Source: Pseudoglutamicibacter albus
GTDB taxonomy: Bacteria; Actinomycetota; Actinomycetes; Actinomycetales; Micrococcaceae
Direction: 5' to 3'
Length of the DNA stretch: 64,000 nt
NCBI RefSeq assembly: GCF_031458175.1
Contig: NZ_JAVDXX010000001.1
Location: 1,488,001-1,552,000 of the forward strand
In this document: positions 17,503-27,934 of the stretch, piece by piece
Numbering within the stretch: the first letter of the stretch is position 1
Layout of the letters: every line of letters starts with the position of its first letter
Translations under genes and position numbers: made by a program
The notes under the pieces: generated by a model
What the model was told of the DNA's origin: nothing
Databases searched by the model: none
The model's input: only the letters and a program-made list of their open reading frames with translations

Positions 17503-18630
17503 GGCCAGCACCATGTCGACGTGCTGGAAGTGTTTGAGGTCCACGTAACCGGTCGTGGCCATCGAGGAGCGCAGCATTCCGGCGAGGTTCGAGGTTCCGT
17601 CCGTGTGATGCGATGGCCCGTAGACAACCTGTTCGAGCGGGCCAACCGTGCCAACAAACACGCGGTCTCCGCGCGGCAGACGTTCGTGGGCGGCCTCCAT
17701 GCCCCAGTGCCAGCCGTGACCGGGCGCTTCCTCGGCACGAGCCAGGGCGGTACCCAACATCACGGCATCAGCACCACAGCCCAAAGCCTTGACGATGTCA
17801 CCCGAGGTCGAGACGCCGCCATCAGCGATGACGTGCACGTAGCGGCCACCGGATTCATCCAGGTACGCGGTGCGTGCCGCAGCCACATCGGCGATTGCGG
17901 TCGCCATCGGTACGTGGATGCCCATCGCACGGCGGGTTGTGCCGGTAGCGCCGCCACCGAAACCAACCAGAACACCCGCCGCCCCGGTGCGCATCAAGTG
18001 CAACGCCGGGGTGTAGCCGGCAGCCCCACCCACGATCACCGGAACGTCGAGCTCGTAAATGAACTGCTTGAGGTTCAACGGTTCACGGCCCTCAGACACG
18101 TGCTCTGCCGATACCGTGGTCCCGCGGATCACGAACAGATCCACGCCAGCTTCAAGCACCGTGCGGTAGTGCTCCTGGGTGCGCATCGGCGTCAAAGAAC
18201 CAGCAACCACTACCCCGGCTTCACGGATCTCCGCTAGGCGCTCATGGATCAGCTCAGGACGGATCGGGGCCGCCAACAGTTCCTGCAGGCGGCGAGTCAC
18301 CTTCGGGTTGGAGCCGCGTTGCTGAGCCGATTCAAGCGAGGCGATCTCCTCGAGCACCGCTTCAGGGTTCTCGTGGCGGGTCCAGATACCTTCCAGGTTC
18401 AGAACCCCTAGGCCGCCCAGCTTGCCCAAAGCGATCGCCGTCTTAGGTGACATCGCCGAATCCATCGGCGCCCCCATGAACGGCACATCGAACGTGAACG
18501 CGTCAATCTGCCACCTGGTCGACACGTCCTCCGGGTCACGTGTACGACGATTCGGCACAATTGCCACATCATCGAGGGAATACGCGCGGCGGGCGCGACG
18601 ATAACGGCCGATCTCAATCTCGCTAGTCAC
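17488..18630 (-). CDS. guaB3: GuaB3 family IMP dehydrogenase-related protein
   Basis: This is a TIM-barrel protein of the IMPDH/GMPR fold without the CBS pair. Conserved segments are YSLDDVAIVPNRRTRDPEDV, PFMGAPMDSAMSP, GGLGVLNLEG, VIADGGVSTSGDIVKALGCG and ATTGYVDLKHFQHVDMVLAP. The loop that holds the catalytic Cys in classical IMPDH reads GGGATGTTRRAMG here, with no Cys. The reaction of actinobacterial GuaB3 is not settled, so a role in purine metabolism is inferred from the family and from the neighbours guaB and guaA. The last codons and the stop lie within a 16-bp tandem repeat. Confidence 0.9.
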   Translation of the reverse strand: MTSEIEIGRYRRARRAYSLDDVAIVPNRRTRDPEDVSTRWQIDAFTFDVPFMGAPMDSAMSPKTAIALGKLGGLGVLNLEGIWTRHENPEAVLEEIASLESAQQRGSNPKVTRRLQELLAAPIRPELIHERLAEIREAGVVVAGSLTPMRTQEHYRTVLEAGVDLFVIRGTTVSAEHVSEGREPLNLKQFIYELDVPVIVGGAAGYTPALHLMRTGAAGVLVGFGGGATGTTRRAMGIHVPMATAIADVAAARTAYLDESGGRYVHVIADGGVSTSGDIVKALGCGADAVMLGTALARAEEAPGHGWHWGMEAAHERLPRGDRVFVGTVGPLEQVVYGPSHHTDGTSNLAGMLRSSMATTGYVDLKHFQHVDMVLAPYSS

Positions 18631-18666
18631 GATCCAAGGCTATCAACAGCCCAGCGGGAAAGCCCT

Positions 18667-18705
18667 TAAATAACGGTGGCGGCCCCAGCTCAGGGGCCAC
18701 CACCG
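18667..18705 (-). terminator. Intrinsic terminator after guaB
   Basis: CGGTGGCGGCCCC (18674-18686) pairs with GGGGCCACCACCG (18693-18705), 12 of 13 positions, with a 6-nt loop. On the minus strand the stem is followed by TTATTTAA. It separates guaB from guaB3. Confidence 0.75.
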
Positions 18706-18752
18706 GTAACAGGGTTGAAAGCGTGCGGTAACAAGCCCTGTGGGCTTGTTCC

Positions 18753-20432
<1,680 letters not shown>

Positions 20433-20472
20433 CTAGCGCTTGAGCCGGTTGCGCCGGGCCGGGAGGAAGGGT

Positions 20473-22089
<1,617 letters not shown>

Positions 22090-22143
22090 TCAACCGGGTT
22101 ACGGGAGGCCGCTAGATCAAGAGTTGTGAGAAACCGGGAAGGG

Positions 22144-22440
22144 TTACTTCTCGACTACTGCGAGCACGTCACGAGCGGACAGAACGAGGTATTCCTCGCC
22201 GCCGATCTTGACTTCGGTGCCGCCGTATTTGGAGTAGATCACGACGTCGCCTTCCTGGACGTCCACTGGGATGCGGTTGCCCTTGTCATCCACGCGGCCT
22301 GCACCAACGGCAACAACCTTGCCTTCCTGAGGCTTCTCCTTGGCGGTGTCTGGGATCACCAGGCCGGAAGCGGTGGTCTGCTCGGCTTCGAGCTGCTGGA
22401 TGACGATGCGATCTTCGAGGGGCTTGATAGAGATCGACAT
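22144..22440 (-). CDS. groS: Co-chaperonin GroES (10 kDa)
   Basis: GroES caps the GroEL ring. The 98-residue product begins [14 protein letters not shown] and has the mobile-loop region [20 protein letters not shown] and the [15 protein letters not shown] strand. AAAGGAGAGG precedes the ATG at 22440, so this start is clear although the frame extends upstream. It is the first gene of the groES-groEL operon. Confidence 0.97.
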   Translation of the reverse strand: MSISIKPLEDRIVIQQLEAEQTTASGLVIPDTAKEKPQEGKVVAVGAGRVDDKGNRIPVDVQEGDVVIYSKYGGTEVKIGGEEYLVLSARDVLAVVEK

Positions 22441-22551
22441 GGGACCTCTCCTTTGCGTAATAGACCTGTAGGTGTACGGGCCATACAACGCGTCCTCCGG
22501 GCGTCGTCGCGGGTGTCGACCGGAAGCAGCTGATGGCTTGCGCACTCGGAT

Positions 22552-22578
22552 TTAGCACTCTCGGCTTCCGAGTGCTGA
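22552..22578. promoter_or_regulatory. CIRCE operator 1 (HrcA binding site)
   Basis: TTAGCACTC (22552-22560), a 9-nt spacer, and GAGTGCTGA (22570-22578) match the CIRCE consensus TTAGCACTC-N9-GAGTGCTAA at 17 of 18 positions. It sits just downstream of the predicted groES -10 box. HrcA binding would repress groESL outside heat shock. Confidence 0.93.
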
Positions 22579-22586
22579 TGTCTTCC

Positions 22587-22616
22587 ACTTTAGGAAGTTA
22601 TCTGGCACTCGGTCAA
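22587..22616 (-). promoter_or_regulatory. Predicted groES-groEL promoter
   Basis: On the minus strand TTGACC (22616-22611) and TAAAGT (22592-22587) are 18 bp apart, a good housekeeping-type promoter. CIRCE 2 overlaps the -35 box and CIRCE 1 lies about 9 bp downstream of the -10 box, so HrcA could block polymerase binding. Confidence 0.7.
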
Positions 22617-22628
22617 GATGAGTGCCAA
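22602..22628. promoter_or_regulatory. CIRCE operator 2 (HrcA binding site)
   Basis: CTGGCACTC (22602-22610), a 9-nt spacer, and GAGTGCCAA (22620-22628) match the CIRCE consensus at 15 of 18 positions. It lies 50 bp from CIRCE 1 and overlaps the -35 box of groES. Confidence 0.85.
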
Positions 22629-22769
22629 TTGTTCGCCTTGAGCGTGCTCGCCACGCCCTCTACTACCCCACCCGATGCTCTGCTACACCTCGCCCTGCCG
22701 CACCTCGCCGCCATCACCTCCTCGTTTCCCCTACGCCGCATTCCGGCACATTCGTGACAAGCTGGAGGC

Positions 22770-24101
22770 ATGGCATCCAGCAAAAAAGAAGGCTCCATCA
22801 CGTCTAACCCGGCGGAGCCGGTCGCCGCGGCCTTCACACCTGAAGGCCAAGAGCTGCTCTCCCAGCTGACCCCGGATCAGGCTGCGACCAAGAAGTTAGC
22901 AACCGAGCTGACCTTGAGCCTGCGCAAGGCCGGGCATCCAGCGGGCCTGGTTTCCGCCGTCGTGCATCAGCTTGCCTTACGTTTCAAGGCTCGGGCTAAG
23001 TTCGGGCCATTCGCTGAGCGGATGATTCTCACGCAGGCGGGCCTCGAACAGGCAACCCGCCTACCTGTTGCTGCGCGCCATGCGGGCCGGATGCGCGATG
23101 CCGGTGTGGGGCACGTTGCGGACCTCGGTTGCGGTTTGGGTGCGGACGCGATGGCGATGGCCGCGCTGGGAATCGATGTGACCGCGGTCGAGGCCGACGA
23201 GGTCACGGCAGCCGCGGCGACCGTGAACACCGCTCCGTTCCCTAACGTCACGGTGGTGCATGGGCTCGCTGAGGAAGCCGATATTTCTGCCGCCGATGCG
23301 GTATGGATGGACCCTGCACGCCGCGAAACCACGACTTCGGGCACGCGCCGCCGCTGGAACCCTGAAGCGTTCTCTCCCCCGTTGTCTTTCGTGGAGACAC
23401 TGGCTGACCGTGGGCTTCCGATGGGGGTCAAGCTCGGGCCTGGGATCCCGCACGAATCGATCCCTGAGACCGCGGAGGCGCAGTGGGTTGAGCACAACGG
23501 CAGCGTGGTCGAAGCCACGCTGTGGTTTAACGAGGCGCGGCGGGCGCAGGTGCGGAGGGCCGCGCTGGTGTTGAAGGACGATCAGACTGCAGAACTGACC
23601 TCGAGTGCCGCCCACCCCGACCTGGATTCAGATGCTCTCGCGCTCGGCGAGGATGTGCCCATAATCGAAACCGACAGCAACCTGTCACTTCCCGTCCTCT
23701 CAGACACAGCCACGTACGGAACCTATCTTCACGAACCTGCCGGCGCAGTCATCCGCGCCGGGCTCGTAGCCGATCTGGCCGTACAGCTTGAGGCGACCGG
23801 GCTTGACCCGCACATCGCCTACCTCACCGGCGACACCGCCTCCGCGACCCCGCTGGCCAACAGCTACCGCATCGACATGGTCATGCCCTACAAGATCAAG
23901 GCGCTGCGCAGCTGGGTACGCGACAACCGCATCGGGCAGCTCACCATCAAAAAGCGCGGCCTGGACGTCACACCGGAAGAGTTGCGCACGATTCTGCTGG
24001 GCAAAGGCCACGGCGACGGCTCAGCAACGCTTGTGCTCACGCGCATCGGGAAGCAACGAATCGTCTTCGGATGTGAGCTCATCCCCGGCTCCGCCGTATG
24101 A
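22770..24101 (+). CDS. Class I SAM-dependent methyltransferase with THUMP-like C-terminal domain
   Basis: The 443-residue protein has a helical N-terminus, a SAM-binding motif I (VADLGCGLGADAMAMAALG) and a motif IV-like VWMDPARR. A THUMP-like C-terminal region follows (SYRIDMVMPYKIKALRSW ... RGLDVTPEELRTILLGKG). THUMP-associated methyltransferases usually modify RNA, so an RNA substrate is likely but not shown. The ATG is preceded by GGAGG. It is divergent from groES and followed 35 bp downstream by ybdK. Confidence 0.87.
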   Translation: MASSKKEGSITSNPAEPVAAAFTPEGQELLSQLTPDQAATKKLATELTLSLRKAGHPAGLVSAVVHQLALRFKARAKFGPFAERMILTQAGLEQATRLPVAARHAGRMRDAGVGHVADLGCGLGADAMAMAALGIDVTAVEADEVTAAAATVNTAPFPNVTVVHGLAEEADISAADAVWMDPARRETTTSGTRRRWNPEAFSPPLSFVETLADRGLPMGVKLGPGIPHESIPETAEAQWVEHNGSVVEATLWFNEARRAQVRRAALVLKDDQTAELTSSAAHPDLDSDALALGEDVPIIETDSNLSLPVLSDTATYGTYLHEPAGAVIRAGLVADLAVQLEATGLDPHIAYLTGDTASATPLANSYRIDMVMPYKIKALRSWVRDNRIGQLTIKKRGLDVTPEELRTILLGKGHGDGSATLVLTRIGKQRIVFGCELIPGSAV

Positions 24102-24136
24102 TCGTCTAATTGCACGCCACCGATGCGAGGAGACCT

Positions 24137-25285
24137 ATGGGCATCGAATTCACCCCGTCAGAGCCCTCGACCCTGGGGATCGAATGGGAGATCGCGCTCG
24201 TAGATCGCGACACCGGGGATTTGCGCCCGGAAGCCCCACGCATCCTTGACGAGCTTGGTCAGCAGGGCCGCATCAACCACCCGGACGGCGCGCCGCGGCT
24301 CACGCGCGAGCTGCTACAGAACACGGTCGAGTGCGTGACCGGCGTGCACCACACGGTATCCGATGCAGTCGCGGATCTCGCTTCCACGGCGCGTGACGTG
24401 AGCGATATTTTGGATCCGCTCAACACTTCACTGTATTGCGCAGGCTCCCACCCTTTCGCGGAACCGACCCTGCAAGAGGTTTCCGATAAGGACCGCTACG
24501 CGACCCTGATTGATCGCACCCAGTGGTGGGGCCGGCAGATGGTCATTTACGGCGTGCACGTGCATGTTGGGATCGATCACCGGGATAAGGTCCTGCCGAT
24601 CGTTGATGGTCTGATCAATAAGCAGCCGCACCTTTTAGCGTTGACGTCCTCTTCGCCGTTCTGGGGTGGGGCTGACACCGGCTACGGTTCGCAACGATCG
24701 TTAATGTTCCAGCAGTTGCCCACCGCGGGGCTGCCGTTCCATTTCTCTCAGTGGTTCGAATATGAGTCCTATGTTGCGGATATGCTGCACACGGGCGTGG
24801 TGGATGTTTTGGATGAGATCCGGTGGGATGCCCGCCCGGTCCCTAAATACGGGACCGTTGAGATGCGGATTTGCGATGGGCTCCCGGATTTGGATGACAT
24901 AGCCGCGGTCGCCGCCTACACCCAGTGCCTCGTCACGGAGATGTCGGACGCCCTGGATGCCGGATGGGACATCCCGGTCATGACGCCGTGGTTCCGCGTC
25001 GAGAACAAGTGGCGTGCGGCCCGCTACGGCCGTGAAGCGATCATCATCCTGAATTCGGCTGGTGATGAGCTGCTGGTGACCGATCAGATCGCTCAAGATG
25101 TTGAACGGCTCGCTCCGATCGCTGAACGCCTCGGTTGCGCTGAGGAACTCAACCACATCACGACGATGATGCAGCAGCCGTGCGAATACGAACAGCAACG
25201 CAACGTGGCTGAGGCCAACGGCGGCGACTTAGCCGCGGTTGTGCAGGATAACTCGCAGCGCCTGCACGCCTCGCTTGACCGCTAA
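24137..25285 (+). CDS. YbdK-type carboxylate-amine ligase (putative glutamate-cysteine ligase)
   Basis: The sequence matches the GCS2/YbdK family: LGIEWEIALVDRDTGDL at the N-terminus, LTRELLQNTVECVTGVH, the VHVHVGI metal/ATP segment, a KYGTVEMRICDG motif and WRAARYG near the C-terminus. YbdK proteins show weak gamma-glutamylcysteine ligase activity. In an actinobacterium that uses mycothiol, another amide-forming role is possible. GAGGAG before the ATG at 24137 fixes the start at 382 residues, nine codons inside the open frame. Confidence 0.87.
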   Translation: MGIEFTPSEPSTLGIEWEIALVDRDTGDLRPEAPRILDELGQQGRINHPDGAPRLTRELLQNTVECVTGVHHTVSDAVADLASTARDVSDILDPLNTSLYCAGSHPFAEPTLQEVSDKDRYATLIDRTQWWGRQMVIYGVHVHVGIDHRDKVLPIVDGLINKQPHLLALTSSSPFWGGADTGYGSQRSLMFQQLPTAGLPFHFSQWFEYESYVADMLHTGVVDVLDEIRWDARPVPKYGTVEMRICDGLPDLDDIAAVAAYTQCLVTEMSDALDAGWDIPVMTPWFRVENKWRAARYGREAIIILNSAGDELLVTDQIAQDVERLAPIAERLGCAEELNHITTMMQQPCEYEQQRNVAEANGGDLAAVVQDNSQRLHASLDR

Positions 25286-25316
25286 CACGCCGGTGGCGCT
25301 GACAGGACGGCGCGGC

Positions 25317-26525
25317 CTAGTCGGCCTGGCCGCCCGCCCGCATCGACGCTGTACCTTCCATGGACGCCGCGCTTTTCATCGGCACCGTGTTTTTCATGGA
25401 CACTGCGCTTTTCATCGACACTGTGCTGACGGGTAGTGAGGTGTCGGTTCCGAAGTCGGTTCCGGTGGGTTCTACGCCGTTCATCACGAGTTGGGCGCCG
25501 AGTGCGGCGATCATCGCGCCGTTGTCGGTGCACAGCGAAAAGGGTGGGATGCGTAACTGGATTCCGGCGGAGGCGCAGCGGGCGGCTAGCAGTTCGCGCA
25601 GGCGTGAGTTTGCGGCGACCCCGCCACCCAGAAGCAGTGTTGTGAGCCCGTGTTCTCGGCACGCCATCACGGCTTTGGATGTGATGACGTCCGCGACGGC
25701 TTCCTGGAACGAGGCGCACACGTCTTCGATGACGAGTTCTTCCCCGGTTGCTTCGCAGTGCTCAACATAGCGTGCTACCGCGGTCTTCAGTCCGGAGAAG
25801 CTGAAGTCATAGCGGCGCGGCCCCGGTTCTTCCGCGGTTCCCATGAACTTGCCCGTTGTGAGTCCACGCGGGAAGCGGATCGCTTTCCGGTTGCCTTGGG
25901 CCGCCAGCTTGTCGATCACGGGTCCGCCCGGATAGCTCAACCCCAGCAGGCGGGCGACCTTATCGTAGGCCTCCCCCGCGGCGTCATCGATAGTTGACCC
26001 GAGCATCGTGATGTCAGCAGTCAGCGAATCCACTTTGAGGATCTCGGTGTGGCCGCCCGAAACCAGCACCGCGCCGAGGTTCGGAGGTAGCTCTCCACCA
26101 TCGAGCACACCGACCCCAACGTGCGCAACCAAATGGTTGACCGCGTACAGCGGCTTGCCGGTAGCTAACGCGAGCGCTTTCGCGGCAGAAACACCCACCA
26201 TCAACGCACCAGCCAGGCCAGGTCCAGCTGTCACGGCGACCGCATCAACATCATCGAGCCTAAGCTGCGCGGTCTCTAAAGCAGCACGCAGCGTCGGGAC
26301 CATCGCTTCAACGTGGGCGCGCGAAGCGATCTCCGGGATCACTCCGCCGAAACGCACGTGCTCATCCACCGAGGATGCAACCGCATTAGCAAGTAGCGTG
26401 GTTCCGCGGACGATGCCCACGCCCGTCTCATCGCAACTGGTCTCAATACCCAGAACGACCGGGCCTGAAACTGTAGCTGCAGAGCCCCCTGGGGTATCGA
26501 GGGCCTCAGGTTTCACGGTGTTCAT
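25317..26525 (-). CDS. tsaD: tRNA threonylcarbamoyladenosine biosynthesis protein TsaD
   Basis: TsaD transfers the threonylcarbamoyl group to A37 of ANN-decoding tRNAs, with TsaB and TsaE. It has the ASKHA fold with [16 protein letters not shown], the metal-binding His pair in [29 protein letters not shown], and [18 protein letters not shown] with CTDNGAMIA. The protein is 402 residues, about 40-50 longer than usual: residues 367-396 are five hexapeptides ([30 protein letters not shown]) encoded by 18-bp tandem units. Its start overlaps the rimI stop by 4 bp. Confidence 0.95.
   Translation of the reverse strand: MNTVKPEALDTPGGSAATVSGPVVLGIETSCDETGVGIVRGTTLLANAVASSVDEHVRFGGVIPEIASRAHVEAMVPTLRAALETAQLRLDDVDAVAVTAGPGLAGALMVGVSAAKALALATGKPLYAVNHLVAHVGVGVLDGGELPPNLGAVLVSGGHTEILKVDSLTADITMLGSTIDDAAGEAYDKVARLLGLSYPGGPVIDKLAAQGNRKAIRFPRGLTTGKFMGTAEEPGPRRYDFSFSGLKTAVARYVEHCEATGEELVIEDVCASFQEAVADVITSKAVMACREHGLTTLLLGGGVAANSRLRELLAARCASAGIQLRIPPFSLCTDNGAMIAALGAQLVMNGVEPTGTDFGTDTSLPVSTVSMKSAVSMKNTVPMKSAASMEGTASMRAGGQAD
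25338..25427 (-). repeat. Five 18-bp tandem units in the tsaD 3' end
   Basis: The 90-bp stretch is an in-frame 5 x 18 bp array encoding hexapeptides of the form (S/N/G)(T/A)(V/A)(S/P)M(K/E/R) at residues 367-396, outside the conserved TsaD core. Confidence 0.88.
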
Positions 26526-27076
26526 AGCTTCCCTCGGATGTCTTTCTGCATAATCAGGGCGTCTTCGCCGGCACTCGGCTTGCCGGGTGCACTCGGGTGG
26601 CCGGGCGCGCCACCTGGATAGTATCCGCGGCGGCGGGCGATCTCTTCAAACCCGTTGCGGTGATACAGGTGGATCGCGCGCTCATTCGAAGCGCGGACCT
26701 CGAGCATCATGTGGGTCGCGCCCCAGTCACGCGCCCGGGACTCCATGAGCCACATCAGATACCGCGCGACCCCGCGGCCCGCATGCTCCGGCACAACCCC
26801 GATGGTCTGAATATCTGCGATATGCGGGCTGTATTGCAGGCCCGCATACGCGATCAGCGCGCCAGCACCCAGCTCGGCCACGCCCCAGTATTGCCGCCAT
26901 TCGGGGTGGGAAAGCTCCTCGCGCATCATGCGTTCATCCCAGCGGTCCAGCAGGAAAAGTTCGGCTTCGAGCGGCATGAGTTCCGCGGCATCGCCCGCAT
27001 CCAGCTGGCGCACGATATAGCCTTCCGGGGCTCGCGCCAGCTCAGCTTCGGTAGCGGGGGCTAAGTCGGTGCTCAT
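26522..27076 (-). CDS. rimI: Ribosomal protein bS18-alanine N-acetyltransferase
   Basis: A 184-residue GNAT acetyltransferase. Visible are [18 protein letters not shown], the acetyl-CoA loop [17 protein letters not shown], and the Asn/Tyr-containing C-terminal segment [18 protein letters not shown]. RimI acetylates the N-terminal Ala of S18 and is routinely encoded between tsaB and tsaD, as here. It overlaps both neighbours by 4 bp (ATGA), indicating translational coupling. The last 20 residues are a Gly/Pro/Ser-rich extension. Confidence 0.93.
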   Translation of the reverse strand: MSTDLAPATEAELARAPEGYIVRQLDAGDAAELMPLEAELFLLDRWDERMMREELSHPEWRQYWGVAELGAGALIAYAGLQYSPHIADIQTIGVVPEHAGRGVARYLMWLMESRARDWGATHMMLEVRASNERAIHLYHRNGFEEIARRRGYYPGGAPGHPSAPGKPSAGEDALIMQKDIRGKL

Positions 27077-27933
27077 CGTTGGCGGCCTTGCATCGCAGCC
27101 GGGACCACCGCGTCAGATTCGCGCAAATACCGCGCGACGGGCGGGGCGGTTGGCATGCCAGCGGCATACCAGGCGCGGGCCAGATAGGCCGCGGATACCG
27201 GCGAGGTTTCGGCTCCGGAGAGCACCGGGATACCCGCCTCGGCTAGCTCTTCCCCGCGAACACCCGCCCCGGCTCCACCTACCGGATAAGCGGCCGGTAG
27301 CTCGTCCGGCTTGGTCACGTGCGGGCCATCGACACGCGCCCCGTTACGGGCGTAGGTCGCCCAATACAGCTCACGACGGCGGGCATCCAGCGCCGCTGTC
27401 AGCACCGGGCCGCTTCCTGCCGTAGCGTCCTCGCCCGGCTCTTCCCCTGTTGCGGCAGCGGTTGCTGGCTCTTGCCCTGCCGCGGCAACGGTTGCTTCAG
27501 CAGGGCTGGACTCAGCAACGCTAGCGAGGTTGCCTTCAGCCAGCAGTTGGGCGGCGAGCCCGTCGAGCGAGCACACGCCGTAGGCTTCTATACCCCACGC
27601 GAAGGCGAGGGTCTGGCCGGCGGCGATCCCGACCCGCAGACCCGTGAAGGGGCCTGGCCCCTCCCCGACTAGGACGGCGTCTGGGCGTTCCCACCCGGCC
27701 TGGGCGAGCAACTGTTTGCACACGGGGATGAGGTCTTCGGCGTGCCGGGTCGTGGAATCCGTGACGGCCTCCGCAATAACCTCAACGCCCGCAACGTGCT
27801 GCGTATCCACGGCGCTTTCAGCATCCACAGAGCCTTCAGCACTCACAGCGCCTTCAGCACTCACAGTCACGCACGCGACGGAAACCACCGATGAGGTATC
27901 CAACGCCAGGATCTTCTTGATGTCGTCGCGCAT
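27073..27933 (-). CDS. tsaB: tRNA threonylcarbamoyladenosine biosynthesis protein TsaB
   Basis: TsaB is the ASKHA-fold partner of TsaD in t6A synthesis. Signatures are ILALDTSSVVSVACV, HAEDLIPVCKQLLAQAG and VGEGPGPFTGLRVGIAAGQTLAF. At 286 residues it is about 60 longer than typical. Two repeat-derived inserts explain much of this: residues 24-44 contain three hexapeptides (VSAEGA, VSAEGS, VDAESA), and residues 147-166 contain two decapeptides (ATVAAAGQEP, ATAAATGEEP). Both lie between core elements. It overlaps rimI by 4 bp and follows the alr-tsaE gene directly. Confidence 0.93.
   Translation of the reverse strand: MRDDIKKILALDTSSVVSVACVTVSAEGAVSAEGSVDAESAVDTQHVAGVEVIAEAVTDSTTRHAEDLIPVCKQLLAQAGWERPDAVLVGEGPGPFTGLRVGIAAGQTLAFAWGIEAYGVCSLDGLAAQLLAEGNLASVAESSPAEATVAAAGQEPATAAATGEEPGEDATAGSGPVLTAALDARRRELYWATYARNGARVDGPHVTKPDELPAAYPVGGAGAGVRGEELAEAGIPVLSGAETSPVSAAYLARAWYAAGMPTAPPVARYLRESDAVVPAAMQGRQR
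27436..27495 (-). repeat. Two 30-bp tandem units in tsaB
   Basis: Copies at 27466-27495 and 27436-27465 differ at a few positions and encode ATVAAAGQEP and ATAAATGEEP. Confidence 0.8.
27802..27864 (-). repeat. 18-bp tandem repeat in tsaB (about 3.5 units)
   Basis: Units at 27847-27864 (GTGAGTGCTGAAGGCGCT on the minus strand), 27829-27846 and 27811-27828, plus a partial, encode VSAEGA, VSAEGS and VDAESA just after the first beta-strand pair of TsaB. Confidence 0.88.
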
Positions 27934-27934
27934 T

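Noticed and set aside
24110-24136. Upstream start for ybdK
   Set aside because: GAGGAG immediately precedes the internal ATG 24137 and the first nine codons are not conserved.
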